The notes beneath the pieces are model-generated. The model saw nothing but the letters and a program-made list of their open reading frames with translations. It ran no database searches and had not been told where the DNA came from. A stretch of 64,000 bases of DNA, taken from contig NC_092577.1 in assembly GCF_037975245.1 (NCBI RefSeq), positions 14,904,013 to 14,968,012 on the forward strand, in the 5' to 3' direction. Shown one piece after another: positions 54,401 through 64,000 of the stretch. A program made the position numbers and the translations under genes. Origin of the DNA: Apostichopus japonicus (Eukaryota > Echinodermata > Holothuroidea > Aspidochirotida > Stichopodidae). Each line of letters begins with the position of its first letter. Positions within the stretch are counted from its first letter, which is position 1.

Positions 54401-57400
54401 GTCATGTGCAGATCAGGTGTGAATCTTTTTACTATATCATTTGTATTTATAACATATAAAGTGAACATGCCACTCATTTTGTAAGGTTAAGGATTTGCAC
54501 TTATGGCCAGGAAGCAAAGTCTATTTTATGCTACATGCACTTAAAAAAAAATAAAAAATTGTTTCACTATACATCACAATTTTGGCGCATGTGTCAAGGT
54601 CATATTTTGTAAAACGCAAGTGAAATGCTAAATTTTATACAATCCCAGGGTGAGTGGTATTGGTCTCTTATACTAGGAACACTTTATAACACTTACGGAC
54701 TGGTTAAATTTGGCCCCTATAGCTCTTTTTTTCACTGGAAATATGGGGGCAAAAATGGCCCAAGGATATTTCGCAGTGTGACATTTGTTGAGGTCCTATA
54801 CATCCCTTTCACAGTACCTCCAATTATCATTTTGATTTAGACAGCCATTTCATGATTGTAACATGTTTTGTCAAGAACTTACACTGAAAAACATGAGGGA
54901 GAAATGAATACAAAATATTCAATTATGCCGAGTAAAATGCATTTATACTCAGTAACCAACTTAAATACAGTACATGTAGTTACTCCACTGGGTAGACAAG
55001 GGATGGTGAGAAAAAAGAAAGAAACCAACAGGGAAGGGGAGAGGTAGAAGATAAACATCTCCATCCCGTGTCTATTAATCCCCTTACATCTATCCCTTTG
55101 TGTTCACCATGCTCATTAACTTGTCTGTATTATGTGCGTGTACTTTACAATGAATTACAGAGCATAACAGAGAAAACGGGAAATCATATACAAATCATAT
55201 CAATAGTTATAATACTAAGCAAAGAGAAATATCTTAAGAAAAGTTATGTAATACACAAAGAGACTGTTGTAAGGCGTTCAATAAACATTTACACACCCTA
55301 AACTGACAATAAGATCTCTCTTCCGTTTTGTAAATTCCTTGCCAGAACTTCATTTAGGCCCATCTCTGTTCCTGACGTCCTTACGTAAAAAGACATTATT
55401 TTGTAAAGAGCCATGTGTTGAAAATGGCATCACATAGTTGCAAAAGATAGAACGGTAGTAATCTAAGAAAAAATAAAAGCACTACTTTATATACTACCAT
55501 CACTTTCAAGCAAACAACTGATGATATTAATGTGTGATATCAAGATCATGAGACTTAAGTCACATGAAACTTGCCCAATGAGTTAAAACTTGAAAGAACA
55601 CCATGCTTGGTAAATGACGAACTTTTGGTTGCGATGCCGAACCTTGGCAGTCAAGTCTGGGTGTGTAATGTATTTGTGTGTACCATGAGCCTGTGGACAT
55701 GATATCTCAAGAACTACATGTTGGATTGATATCACACTTGATATATGTTGGTCATGGGCAGTAGACGATCCATGTTGTTTTTACGTGCACGCAACATGAA
55801 TATGTGAGGCGGGATTAATGAAAATTTCTTAAAATCGCAATATCTTTGCAACCATCAGCATGATTTGCCTTCAATTGGTTTAAAGATATGACAGTATACA
55901 GATGTAGGAAATGTTATCATCACGTTAATTATTCATGAGTGGTAGCATAGGTGTCTACTTGTGTGTCCCATGAATAGGCGTAATGAACTCGGATTCATGT
56001 AAAAAATGTCACATGTCAGTACTGTACCTTTGTAGCAGAAAGCATGATTTAGCTCATATTAGTTATAAAAGGTTTATAATATTGGTAGAATGAAAGTATT
56101 TATGTTTGTATGGTATTTCAGCTAGAAGAGTGATATTTGTGATACTTGTGGACATGCCCTATTCAGCAGCCAAATCATTGAAGAATTCATCTGGAATCGG
56201 AACCATTGCCAGATTTGTGTCTGGTTTAATATTAGTGAAATCGTACAGCCACACTATCTCAATAATACTATTGACTATATAGAAGGTTAACATTGTTCAA
56301 ATATATAAACCCGAAGTAATATGATGTTTCTTTGTCATAATAGGTAGATATACCCTAGTGTTTATGGTAATGGCCAAAGATTATGGTAGTTCAACAGAAG
56401 TCCACCACTGAATCCTTGTAACTTTATTGTCTATTTGGAATTGATACAAAGTTCAGTCTGCCTGTCCAAGTAGAACTTGTTATTAATTATAACCACAGTT
56501 GACTATGGATTGAAAACATCTTAAGATGTTGCATTAGGTTAATAAGAGTGATCTAGTATATGTGGTGCTCTAGAATGACTACAAAGACAGTTTGCTTTGC
56601 TCTTTGTTGAAGGATTATTTTTGGATTTGAATTTCCAATCTGTAGACGCATCTTGCTTTGTTACGCTAGTGGCCATACCGGTGTGTTTAAATATCATAAT
56701 ATGAGGAATGCATAATTACACACAAAACTGAGGTCTAGTATTGCACTGTGCACTGATGGGTTAAATTGACGTAGCCGCGTACAATGGAAACAATTGCATA
56801 AAGTATGTCGCTATAGGAAACTTTTTGCCATAAGAGTAGTAACAATATACTCAATTGATTGTTCGATTCACGATATATTTAGTTTGGCAAAAGGTTTATG
56901 GCTGTATAGAGTATGTGGTTCCTTGCATGAAATTTCCTTTAGAAGTAGGCTACAGTAGTACAAGTTTAAGTGCTCGACCCTAAATAGTTGGAGTCGCCTA
57001 TATAAGCTTAGATCCAACACTAACAGTGTGTTGGTCTTTCAGATATACTGCACACTTAAGTGATGGGTGAATTGCTGTAGTGTTCAAGTTTGTTACTTCG
57101 CAAGATCGCATTATCATTGCCGACAATCCTACAAGAACGCATTCTGTGAATTCTTGTAGTACATAACACTGTACTATAGCAAGAACATATGTGCTGTTTA
57201 TGTATGACTTAAAGGTAAATAGGGGGAATCTTACAAGTATGTGGTTATTACAGTGTTATATGTTCTTTGTCATTAGAAATACCAGTATCACAATTTCTCG
57301 ATACCACCCAACACTACTGCTGTTCTTTGTATTAGATATTATAAAAACTACACTCAGTGACAGTGTAACTTTACACCTTGTTATTGTTATGTATGATGCA

Positions 57401-60400
57401 TCTAGAGATGATAAGTTATATGTGCCGTTATGATCCTGGGTAAAATGCTATCGAAGGAGGACATAATATGCAAAGAAATTGGAGGCGGCTTGGCAAGATT
57501 TCTTGCAATTTAGTTGTGCATGATAGTAATAGGATGCTCTACGAATATGTGTTGCAAAGTGGATCAACTCTTATAATCACTGATGATATGCAGATGATGC
57601 AGTTTAGTTTATGGGACGTTTTAGATACCAAATTAAAGGGATATCTAGAAATTCGTCAGGCAAATGTTCACAGTTCCTATTATAAAAATTAAATTATAAA
57701 ATTATTGATCTGAAGAAAACTGAAACCAGAATCTACTGGTACAAACTAACTGTTACCATTGTGGAGATATCACATGTCGAAATTTTCAGTTTTCAGTTTC
57801 ACTTCAATATAAACATTAGGATTGATTCATGTAAACACAGTGAGTTGCCTCTCCACATAATCATTTTGGTTCCTTGTTCCAGCAAAGGAACCATATTATT
57901 CATCCCTGCGTGTGGGGGTGGGCGGGGTGGGAATGTACGTCTTTGTGACGATGTATGTTGGATACACTTTAAATCGACAAGAAAATGATGGATCATTGTT
58001 ACGCTTGGTGTGTGGATGGCCGTGTTGCTCATCTCATGAAAAACCCTTTATATACCATTTATATCGTATTAGGTGTTCCCATATAAATGTGAACAAATTA
58101 ACAAAATGCAAGACATTAAAACAAAACATTAGGACAGCAGCGGAGCAGCCTCTTGCTTGGTACTTTCGTATAATCACAAACTGTTCCATATTTTCATGAT
58201 ATTAAACTTATTTGATAAATTGATCTGATATACTGAGTATACACGCTAACAAAGCGATTCGCATGGACAACGGTTGTTGCAAGTTGTTTATGTAACCAGA
58301 CCATAACCTGGTTAATGTTTTGTATAGTTATCATTTTCTTTTATTTTCCACCTTTTGTTTCTATCCATTTAATCATTTCCTTTCATTTTCTTATCTTTGT
58401 TTTTATTCATTTGATCATTTTCTTTTGTTTCTTTGTTTTTATTCATTTGACAATGAATAACCTTTTGTTGGTAGATTTATGAGTTCCCTTAACTTTCACT
58501 TTTATTGCTAACTACTACATGGCAACAGTTTGTGGTCGGGTGGCCCTGTGTGACCTGTCTTTTCTTAAGCTAAGTAATTGTTTTGCGTGGTCCTATTTTC
58601 AAGGAATATATTAGTGGCTCCACTTTTGTTTGGTTAGATAGGAATGTTTTGGTGATAGATGATTATTTTAAATGTACCAAAGGACACCATAAATTAAGTA
58701 ATGTGTCTGGTAAACTATGTATTAAGTATTAATTGACAGCTGGTTGGTCACTGGACCTCAGATACCAGGAAGTGGAGGGCAAGCTGGTCTAGAGTAGGAG
58801 GGGGAAAGTTGAGACAAAGGCCAAATCATGAAGATTCAATGAACCAAGCTTTGTGTTTAATTGGTTTAAGGTGGTCATGTGTGAGTTGCCTTGTACTATT
58901 ATTATGGGATATATTCTTATTATTATGGGATGTATTCTAATTACTATGGGATGGAGTGAATAAGGTAGCATGGTAGGGGGAAAATTAAGAAAAGACACTG
59001 ACGCCGAGTTAAGTTTACAGTAGTTACAGTAGTTAGAGGAGAAGAGGGGAAGGATTGAGTTTGTAATAGTTAGAGGAGAAGGACCAAAAGATTTTTATTT
59101 GAACTACGGAGACATGTAGATGGTTGATGGGGATACAAGAGCCCCTTTGTATAAGAAGGAGAGCCAGTAGTAAGGGCATGGTAAATGATAAGAAGTGCCT
59201 GAAAAATGACTTTCTGCTCTATGGGCAAAAAGTTAAGTCAGGAAAAATTGTGCTTAAATATGTTGGTGTCCAACTATACGTCTAACAGCTGTATTCCTAA
59301 TAAGCTGAAGCTTCAGTAATATGGTTGTGGTAACCGACAAAACAAGGAATTACATTAGTCAATGTTACTCTCAATGAATGCAAGAACAAGCTGTTCTACA
59401 CACTTATTCTTCAGATAAACACGGATTTTACCTGTTACGCAAGTAAAAATATGCAGACTTGATATTTAGAGTTGTCAAAGTGCTCCAAGGATAGCGTGGG
59501 TTAATGAGTTTATGGAGAAAAATGTCACAATCTACAAATTGCAATAATTCTGCAACTGCAAGTTGCATTTGTTTCAAACTGTATATTTGGTTGTTGGTTT
59601 CTGGTAGGTACATTTTGATGTGTGTACAAATTTGACATGCAGATTAATGAGGGGGTGAGGCTTCACATTATATCATTAACGTTATTTCGTACGCTCTACA
59701 CAATAACTCAACACAATAATGATGAATCAGTGTCATACTTGGTGGGTAGATAGCCCATAGTGAGTAGACCCTATTGTCAAAGGTAGGTCAAAACATGAAA
59801 TAACAATAACTTGGCATCAACTTAGCAACATATTTAATGGTAGATGATAACTGAATGATGGTTATTCATCATGGATAGTAGGTAAATAAATCCTATTGAT
59901 TTTCCTGTAAATAACAAAATATCAAAGACCAAAAATATTTAAATATGCAAGGAACCACACACAAAAAGGTGTTCTTGTCTCTATACTTCATTGATTTTCT
60001 TTTTATGTTTTTTGTAATATTTGAACAAAAGTCAACAGTAGCAATTGTTTTGCATGAAGTAGGTTTGTTAAAATTGTGGTATGATACAGTATACATGTCG
60101 ACGTCATCAATGATCCTCATTTAAATAACACAGTGTATCAAATCAGTGACATGACAAGTCAGATAAAATAGATCAGCTCATTTGAATCAATAGTTGAGTG
60201 ACTTTTTTGAAACTCTGATGATATTTAGTTTATTGTCTGTTATTGACAGGATCACCACACTATCTCACCACTTCGTTTCTGGGAAGGTGATAACAGCTGA
60301 GGAAGAGAAGTTTGGCAGATCAGCAGATCTTGCAGCTGGTCTGACTAATCTGTGGCTTCATTTTGGGTGTTTAACCTGTCACACCCAAAATGATCAAAGG

Positions 60401-63132
60401 ACTTTCTATCTATCATAGAAACTGTTTTCCTGAAGATACCTTTAGTGAGGCCCACAAGAGCTCTGAGCAAACTAGTATCTAACATGAAGAGACTGTAAAA
60501 CAGTTTGGCACAATCTTAGATTTGCGACTGACCATGATTTTCCCAACCAGGAAACTGTACCAACAAGTAAAATTCTTGAAATTGTCTTCTTATATCTTGT
60601 GACTGATATTGTGTATAAAAGTGTATGAAAACTCACAGGAGTACTTGCACTTTGGATTTAATAATAGTTTATAAACATTTTCAGATAATAGGCAAAGTCT
60701 TTAGATATTTCTACCTGATTTAGTGATAAGACGAAACTAAAATTTGTGAAGAGAGTGCAAATATTATTAGTTTATTTTTACTTGATTGGCTTTATAACTA
60801 AGACTAATGAAGTGTTTAGCGAGTCTACTTTCTGTTTCATGTAACTCTAGTCTATTTAATTCTCTATACAGGTTGGTTGTCTTTGGTTGATTCTGCTATG
60901 TGACAAATTTATACGGTCTAGACGGAAAAGAGATTTCCCACAGACATTTTGTGGTTTCCAGAACTCAAACTTCAAATCTACAAAATTTAGGAGTTACTGT
61001 AGACCGTTTAGTAAGTGTATTATACACAATAGAAGTCGCAAAGTTTGTCCCTTCCTGCCATTGAGTCATTTGAGAAGAAAAAATTGTAATTATGCGGTTA
61101 TGATAAGAAGAAGAAAAAACATTCAAATAAGGTTTTTTTTACCAAATATGACAGATCCATACCGTCGCCATGATATGTGATATGGATGCGTCTTGTTACC
61201 TGAAGTTGCAACAATTGTGTCCATTTTTACGGAGCAATAAATTTCAGTCCACCAGAATATATCTTTATTATATTTCAGGTAAACTGCCAAGGAGGTGGAC
61301 TTTAACTGCTGACCCTTCAGTTACATACATCTGCCTGTAATTAATGTTGCTTTATCAGCACTGATATAGAAATTTCAGCAGATGTTGAAAACAAAACTCT
61401 GAAGCATATCTTAATTCCTGAAAGGTTGTATGTATGCTTGACGTCCTATAAGGACCCTTCACAAAAACCAAACTGAACTGAATTTTACCAAACAGTATTT
61501 ACAAAATGGAACGAGCTTTACTTTATGAGTTATCATGTTTCAAAGGTTTTCAGGTTTTGACACATGTCGACCTCATATGACATTTGACCCCTTCAACTTT
61601 CAAATGGTTCTTGTACTCACCAAGTTGGATGTACCTACCAAGTATGTCCATTGGTTCCACCTGTGTTTCTTGAGATGTCGTTTTTACAAGCTGTTTTTGA
61701 CGATTACCAATTAAACCCATCCTCGCATAAATCTTAACTGATGTAAAATTGTTGTTTCAAAGACCATGTACTTTCTACGGAGTAACACCACCATATCAAC
61801 TATAAACTAACTCACATACGGTTGAAGAGATATTGACATTTTACGAATTTTATGGTAAGCCCGTCACACACATTAATATTCATGAGGTGAGAACTACAAA
61901 CATAGGGCACATCTATTCAACAGATTGCATCATTCTACTACGTATGACATTTATTAAACTTGTGGTTGTTGATATATCGTGTTTTGAAGCTATTCATCAC
62001 ATCCACACACACACATACCTCCTCCTCGCCCCACCCCCCCCCCATACCCGCACACACATAAAACCGTAAATGCGCACTAGCCAGCACGATCGCAAAGTTT
62101 ACTGAGCTTTTCGGCATCCTAAACAAACGCAAAGTTGCTGAAAATGTGAAACGTTTGACGTACTGAACTCCATAAGTACACACACAGCAATTTAAGTGAG
62201 CTAAACATTTAACTCAATTGTGTCAAAGGGGGGGAGGTGAGGTCGCCGAAGAAGATGGATTCTAAGGTTTCATCTTTATCATCAGGTACATGATCCATTC
62301 TTAAACAAGTGTACCAAATGCCATGATTTGGACAGTCCAAACTATAAAAACCACATTACTGTCGCATGCTTGATTTAGTTTAAATCAACAATATGAATAG
62401 AGCATAGAATTACATTTGCATTATGTGATATATACTGACCTCGGGAATACAAATTTCCCCTGTTCTACAAACAGTCTGATACCAATCTGTTAGCTTACTA
62501 TTGGAGACCCAAACTCTATATCACTTTTAGCATTGTCTGTAACTGTACATAAAGAATGTACAACAAGACGTAAAATCATGAGAGAACGTTTCAATTCGAG
62601 CTTGACTTACCTTGAATGGAGCTACCCCGCAAGTAACGTCCTCAGTATAAACGGTGCCGTTTGGTGCTGTAGTCTGAAACGTCCCATAGAAGGTGAAGAC
62701 TGTGGCTGCGCTACCTTGCTGGGTCCTGTTCAGGATTTGGACAGCCTCACTTGGGTGCACAAGCATCGCATCAACTCGCACAGTTCCAGGCCACCTCAGT
62801 GTAAATAATGCTAAATACGTTCCATTTTCGTAGTCAAAGAAATAATCCGGACCTATGGCAGAATAGGGTTTATCAGTGAAGAGTTTCACTCGAAAGTAAT
62901 CACCGCCATACGTCTTCCACGTGCCTTGTTTGGCTCGTGACTGGATTTTAATTGCCAGGGTGTCACAAACATGGTAATAAACCCGCGGGTTCATAATTTC
63001 GACCACAGACTTTGCGACATCCGTCGTTAAGGAAAGAGATCTTTCTTGGTTTCCACGTATTTCCCCTCTATTATTATCTGGTAAAAGACTGCGGTCTGGT
63101 TTCTTTGCTAAGCAATGGCAGCTGTGAATATC
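50654..63132 (-). CDS. NXPE family protein (neurexophilin + PC-esterase domains), last three exons, 5' end off the window
   Basis: Exons 63132-62611, 53868-53696 and 51455-50654 join in phases 0 and 2 to about 498 codons. NXPE proteins are secretory-pathway proteins with an N-terminal neurexophilin-like, immunoglobulin-type domain and a C-terminal SGNH-fold PC-esterase domain. Here the first exon has CDTLAIKIQSRAKQGTWKTY, DYENGTYLALFTLRWPGTV and LVHPSEAV; the second has WFCKKPTNEHLSCDDW. The third has GFYYNNTWQPYHC, the esterase block I motif IHIYGDSTGRQ (GDST at 51218-51229) and the terminal Asp..His pair DSIHP (50708-50722). The catalytic Ser, Asp and His positions are therefore all present. 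Potential N-glycosylation sites (NGT, NNT) suit a luminal protein. The signal or membrane anchor must lie in an exon right of 63,132. The substrate is unknown. Confidence 0.92.
52194..52643. repeat. Inverted repeat: ~175-bp arms, ~100-bp loop, in an NXPE intron
   Basis: The left arm (52194-52369) and right arm (52471-52643) share, in inverted order, GTGTCACTGGCCTCATGAAG, AAGCAGGAAATGTTAACAGA, GTTAACCTCAGACATGTG and GATCCTTCATAT. Each arm yields a related short frame (CVTGLMKRK...), which is a duplication artefact. No coding function. Confidence 0.88.
53060..53265. repeat. Tandem GTTGTGTGTAAGAAG repeat
   Basis: About a dozen 15-20-base units such as GGTTGTGTGTAAGAGG and AAGGTTGTGTGTAAGAAG, in the NXPE intron. 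The Lys/Arg/Leu-rich open frame across it is a repeat artefact. Confidence 0.85.
53696..53868 (-). CDS. NXPE middle exon
   Basis: 173 nt between TTTTCATTACAG and AAGAG|GTGAGT. Encodes PPMCNVSAKHTHGPWFCKKP, then the LSCDDW signature with its Cys residues, then a Lys/Ala-rich helix-like segment. Phase 0 in, phase 2 out. Confidence 0.9.
53880..57860 (-). other. NXPE large intron, first part
   Basis: AT-rich. 55670-55990 is a degenerate copy of the family with TTGGTCATGGGCAG and GTGCACGCAACATGAATAT words related to the elements at 7887 and 10292. No exon recognised on either strand; the 71-codon frame at 54625-54840 has no family features. Confidence 0.5.
57866..57950 (+). mobile_element. Left end of a 'GGTTCCTTGCT' family element
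   Basis: TTTTGGTTCCTTGTTCCAGC, then AAAGGAACCATATTATTCAT and TGCGTGTGGG, aligns with the left ends at 7887 and 10292, including the short hairpin. Its matching right end may be GCAAGGAACC at 59947-59956. Confidence 0.5.
58330..58460. repeat. T-rich low-complexity repeat
   Basis: TTTTCTTTTATTTTCC and TTTATTCATTTGATCATTTTC units are repeated about three times. Confidence 0.7.
59640..59956 (+). mobile_element. Right part of a 'GGTTCCTTGCT' family element
   Basis: AATAACTCAACACAATAATG, ACTTGGTGGGTAGATAGCCC and ATAGTGAGTAGACCCTATTG match 10385-10465 in order. It ends in GCAAGGAACC. No AGGTCA array is present in this copy beyond one AAAGGTAGGTCA. Confidence 0.5.
59960..62520 (-). other. NXPE large intron, last part
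   Basis: AT-rich. A short stretch at 60250-60360 reads as an exon-like frame on the plus strand (SHHFVSGKVITAEEEKFGRS) after a TTGACAG acceptor-like site, but I recognise no family and no donor fits. The rest shows nothing. Confidence 0.4.
62611..63132 (-). CDS. NXPE neurexophilin-domain exon
   Basis: 522 nt (174 codons), phase 0 on both sides. Acceptor AATTTCTCTAG after an A/T tract; donor TTCAAG|GTAAGT. The frame is open upstream of the first Met at 63006 to the acceptor, so that Met is not the start. Confidence 0.88.
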
Positions 63133-64000
63133 CTAGAGAAATTAAAAAAAAAACATAATTGTTTCATCAGGAATTAAAACAAGCGCAGCAACGGCTCAGC
63201 TTAACTTCTACAAGAGAAATTTGTGTGAAAGATATAAGACATAGGCCGGGTAACATTTTCACCAACTCCTATCTTCCTTTTTTCCTTACCTTATTCTTCT
63301 TCTTAGCAGACATAGTTTGTCACAATGTTAGAAAGTTGTAGGCATTTGTTTTGAAAACATGACATAAAGATAAATGTATATTTTATTATTGAAACAAACA
63401 AAGACAAAAAGTTTAAAACAAATTTGATACGTGAGAGGCAATAATTACAGCTAAGTTGTGTTCTTGAATACTTAAATTGCACTGCTGCATTTTGTAGTAT
63501 CTTTAAAGCAGAATGCAAAACTGTATTGAGGTTTATTGAATGACATAATCGTAACAGAGTATGAGCAAATTTTCCTGAAAGATATTATGAAATTTTTTTG
63601 TTTAAATGACCTCTGCAGATACTATCGACCCTTAATTAATGTATTTTGACAATTCACAAAAATTAGTGCATTTATACTCATAACGACACCTCGTGGAAGT
63701 AGGAGACTTGTCAATGTTACACTTTCTTAGCTATGGTGTCCACAACGTTTTCACACTTAAGCCAGTTAACGTCAAATGACTTTGGCTTTAATAAATATCA
63801 AGGGGTTTGACCAACTCGGAATGGGTAACTTTTAAATGATTCCCTTCTTGAGATATGGTATGAGAGAATTACTTTTTTCCCGGAGAGAGTGATTATAGAG
63901 ATATGGTCTATGTAATTTGGTTGTTTTGTGGAGAGGTGGGTGGGGAGGAGAGGGGAGGTTGGGAATTTAGTGATGGAACCGGTCCCAAAAATAGTAACCG
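63133..64000 (-). other. NXPE upstream intron, G-rich patch at the edge
   Basis: AT-rich intron. 63927-63962 holds several G runs on the plus strand. The missing 5' exon or exons lie beyond the window. Confidence 0.5.

Noticed and set aside
60194-60418. Plus-strand exon candidate (SHHFVSGKVITAEEEKFGRS)
   Set aside because: An acceptor-like site precedes it, but there is no donor, no partner exon and no recognised family. It lies inside the NXPE intron on the opposite strand.

Overview
This is a genomic window from an animal, not a microbe. Its genes are split by introns of 1 to 9 kb with GT..AG borders, and most of the sequence is AT-rich, non-coding and full of repeats. The gene set (TMEM60-like, a mitochondrial fission factor homologue, an NXPE-family protein, an NADPH-dependent FMN reductase) and the repeat types (hAT and other TIR elements, Ty3/gypsy and two kinds of LINE, tRNA-derived repeats) suit an invertebrate deuterostome. 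An echinoderm is my best guess, but the species cannot be fixed from the sequence alone.

Layout: 70-294 may be the last exon of a gene entering from the left. 300-7,880 is a repeat field: a 165-bp triplet, copies of a 'GCGTAGCCA' element, and a composite of (AT)n with three tRNA-like copies. 7,887-12,226 holds two elements bounded by GGTTCCTTGCT/AGCAAGGAACC; the second is packed with AGGTCA half-sites. 12,465-14,902 is a complete three-exon flavin reductase gene (+). 21,726-22,268 is a complete TMEM60-like gene (-), head-to-head with a five-coding-exon MFF homologue (+, 26,263-34,430). 35,150-36,945 is a 29-bp minisatellite that looks tRNA-derived. 38,566-39,373 is a deleted hAT transposon with perfect 8-bp target duplications. 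41,960-50,090 is a graveyard of minus-strand retroelements: a Ty3/gypsy element split around an L1/Tx1-like LINE, then a CR1/Rex-like LINE. 50,654-63,132 carries the last three exons of an NXPE-family gene (-); its 5' end lies to the right of the window.

The genes do not form a pathway: a soluble flavin reductase, a small four-span membrane protein, a tail-anchored organelle-fission receptor and a secretory-pathway esterase-like protein are simply neighbours. The most unusual signal is structural. Exon/intron borders have been tandemly copied again and again. In MFF, the 3' end of coding exon 1 with its 5' splice site has two extra degenerate copies. The 3' end of coding exon 2 with its 5' splice site has been amplified about 17 times into a ~100-bp minisatellite with a seven-unit higher-order pattern. 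The intron after coding exon 4 holds a ~60-bp array whose last copy still ends in a donor-like sequence resembling that exon's end. In the flavin reductase gene the acceptor plus start-codon segment of the first coding exon is duplicated. All exon structures were built by hand from splice consensus, reading frame and family resemblance; no transcript or database was consulted.
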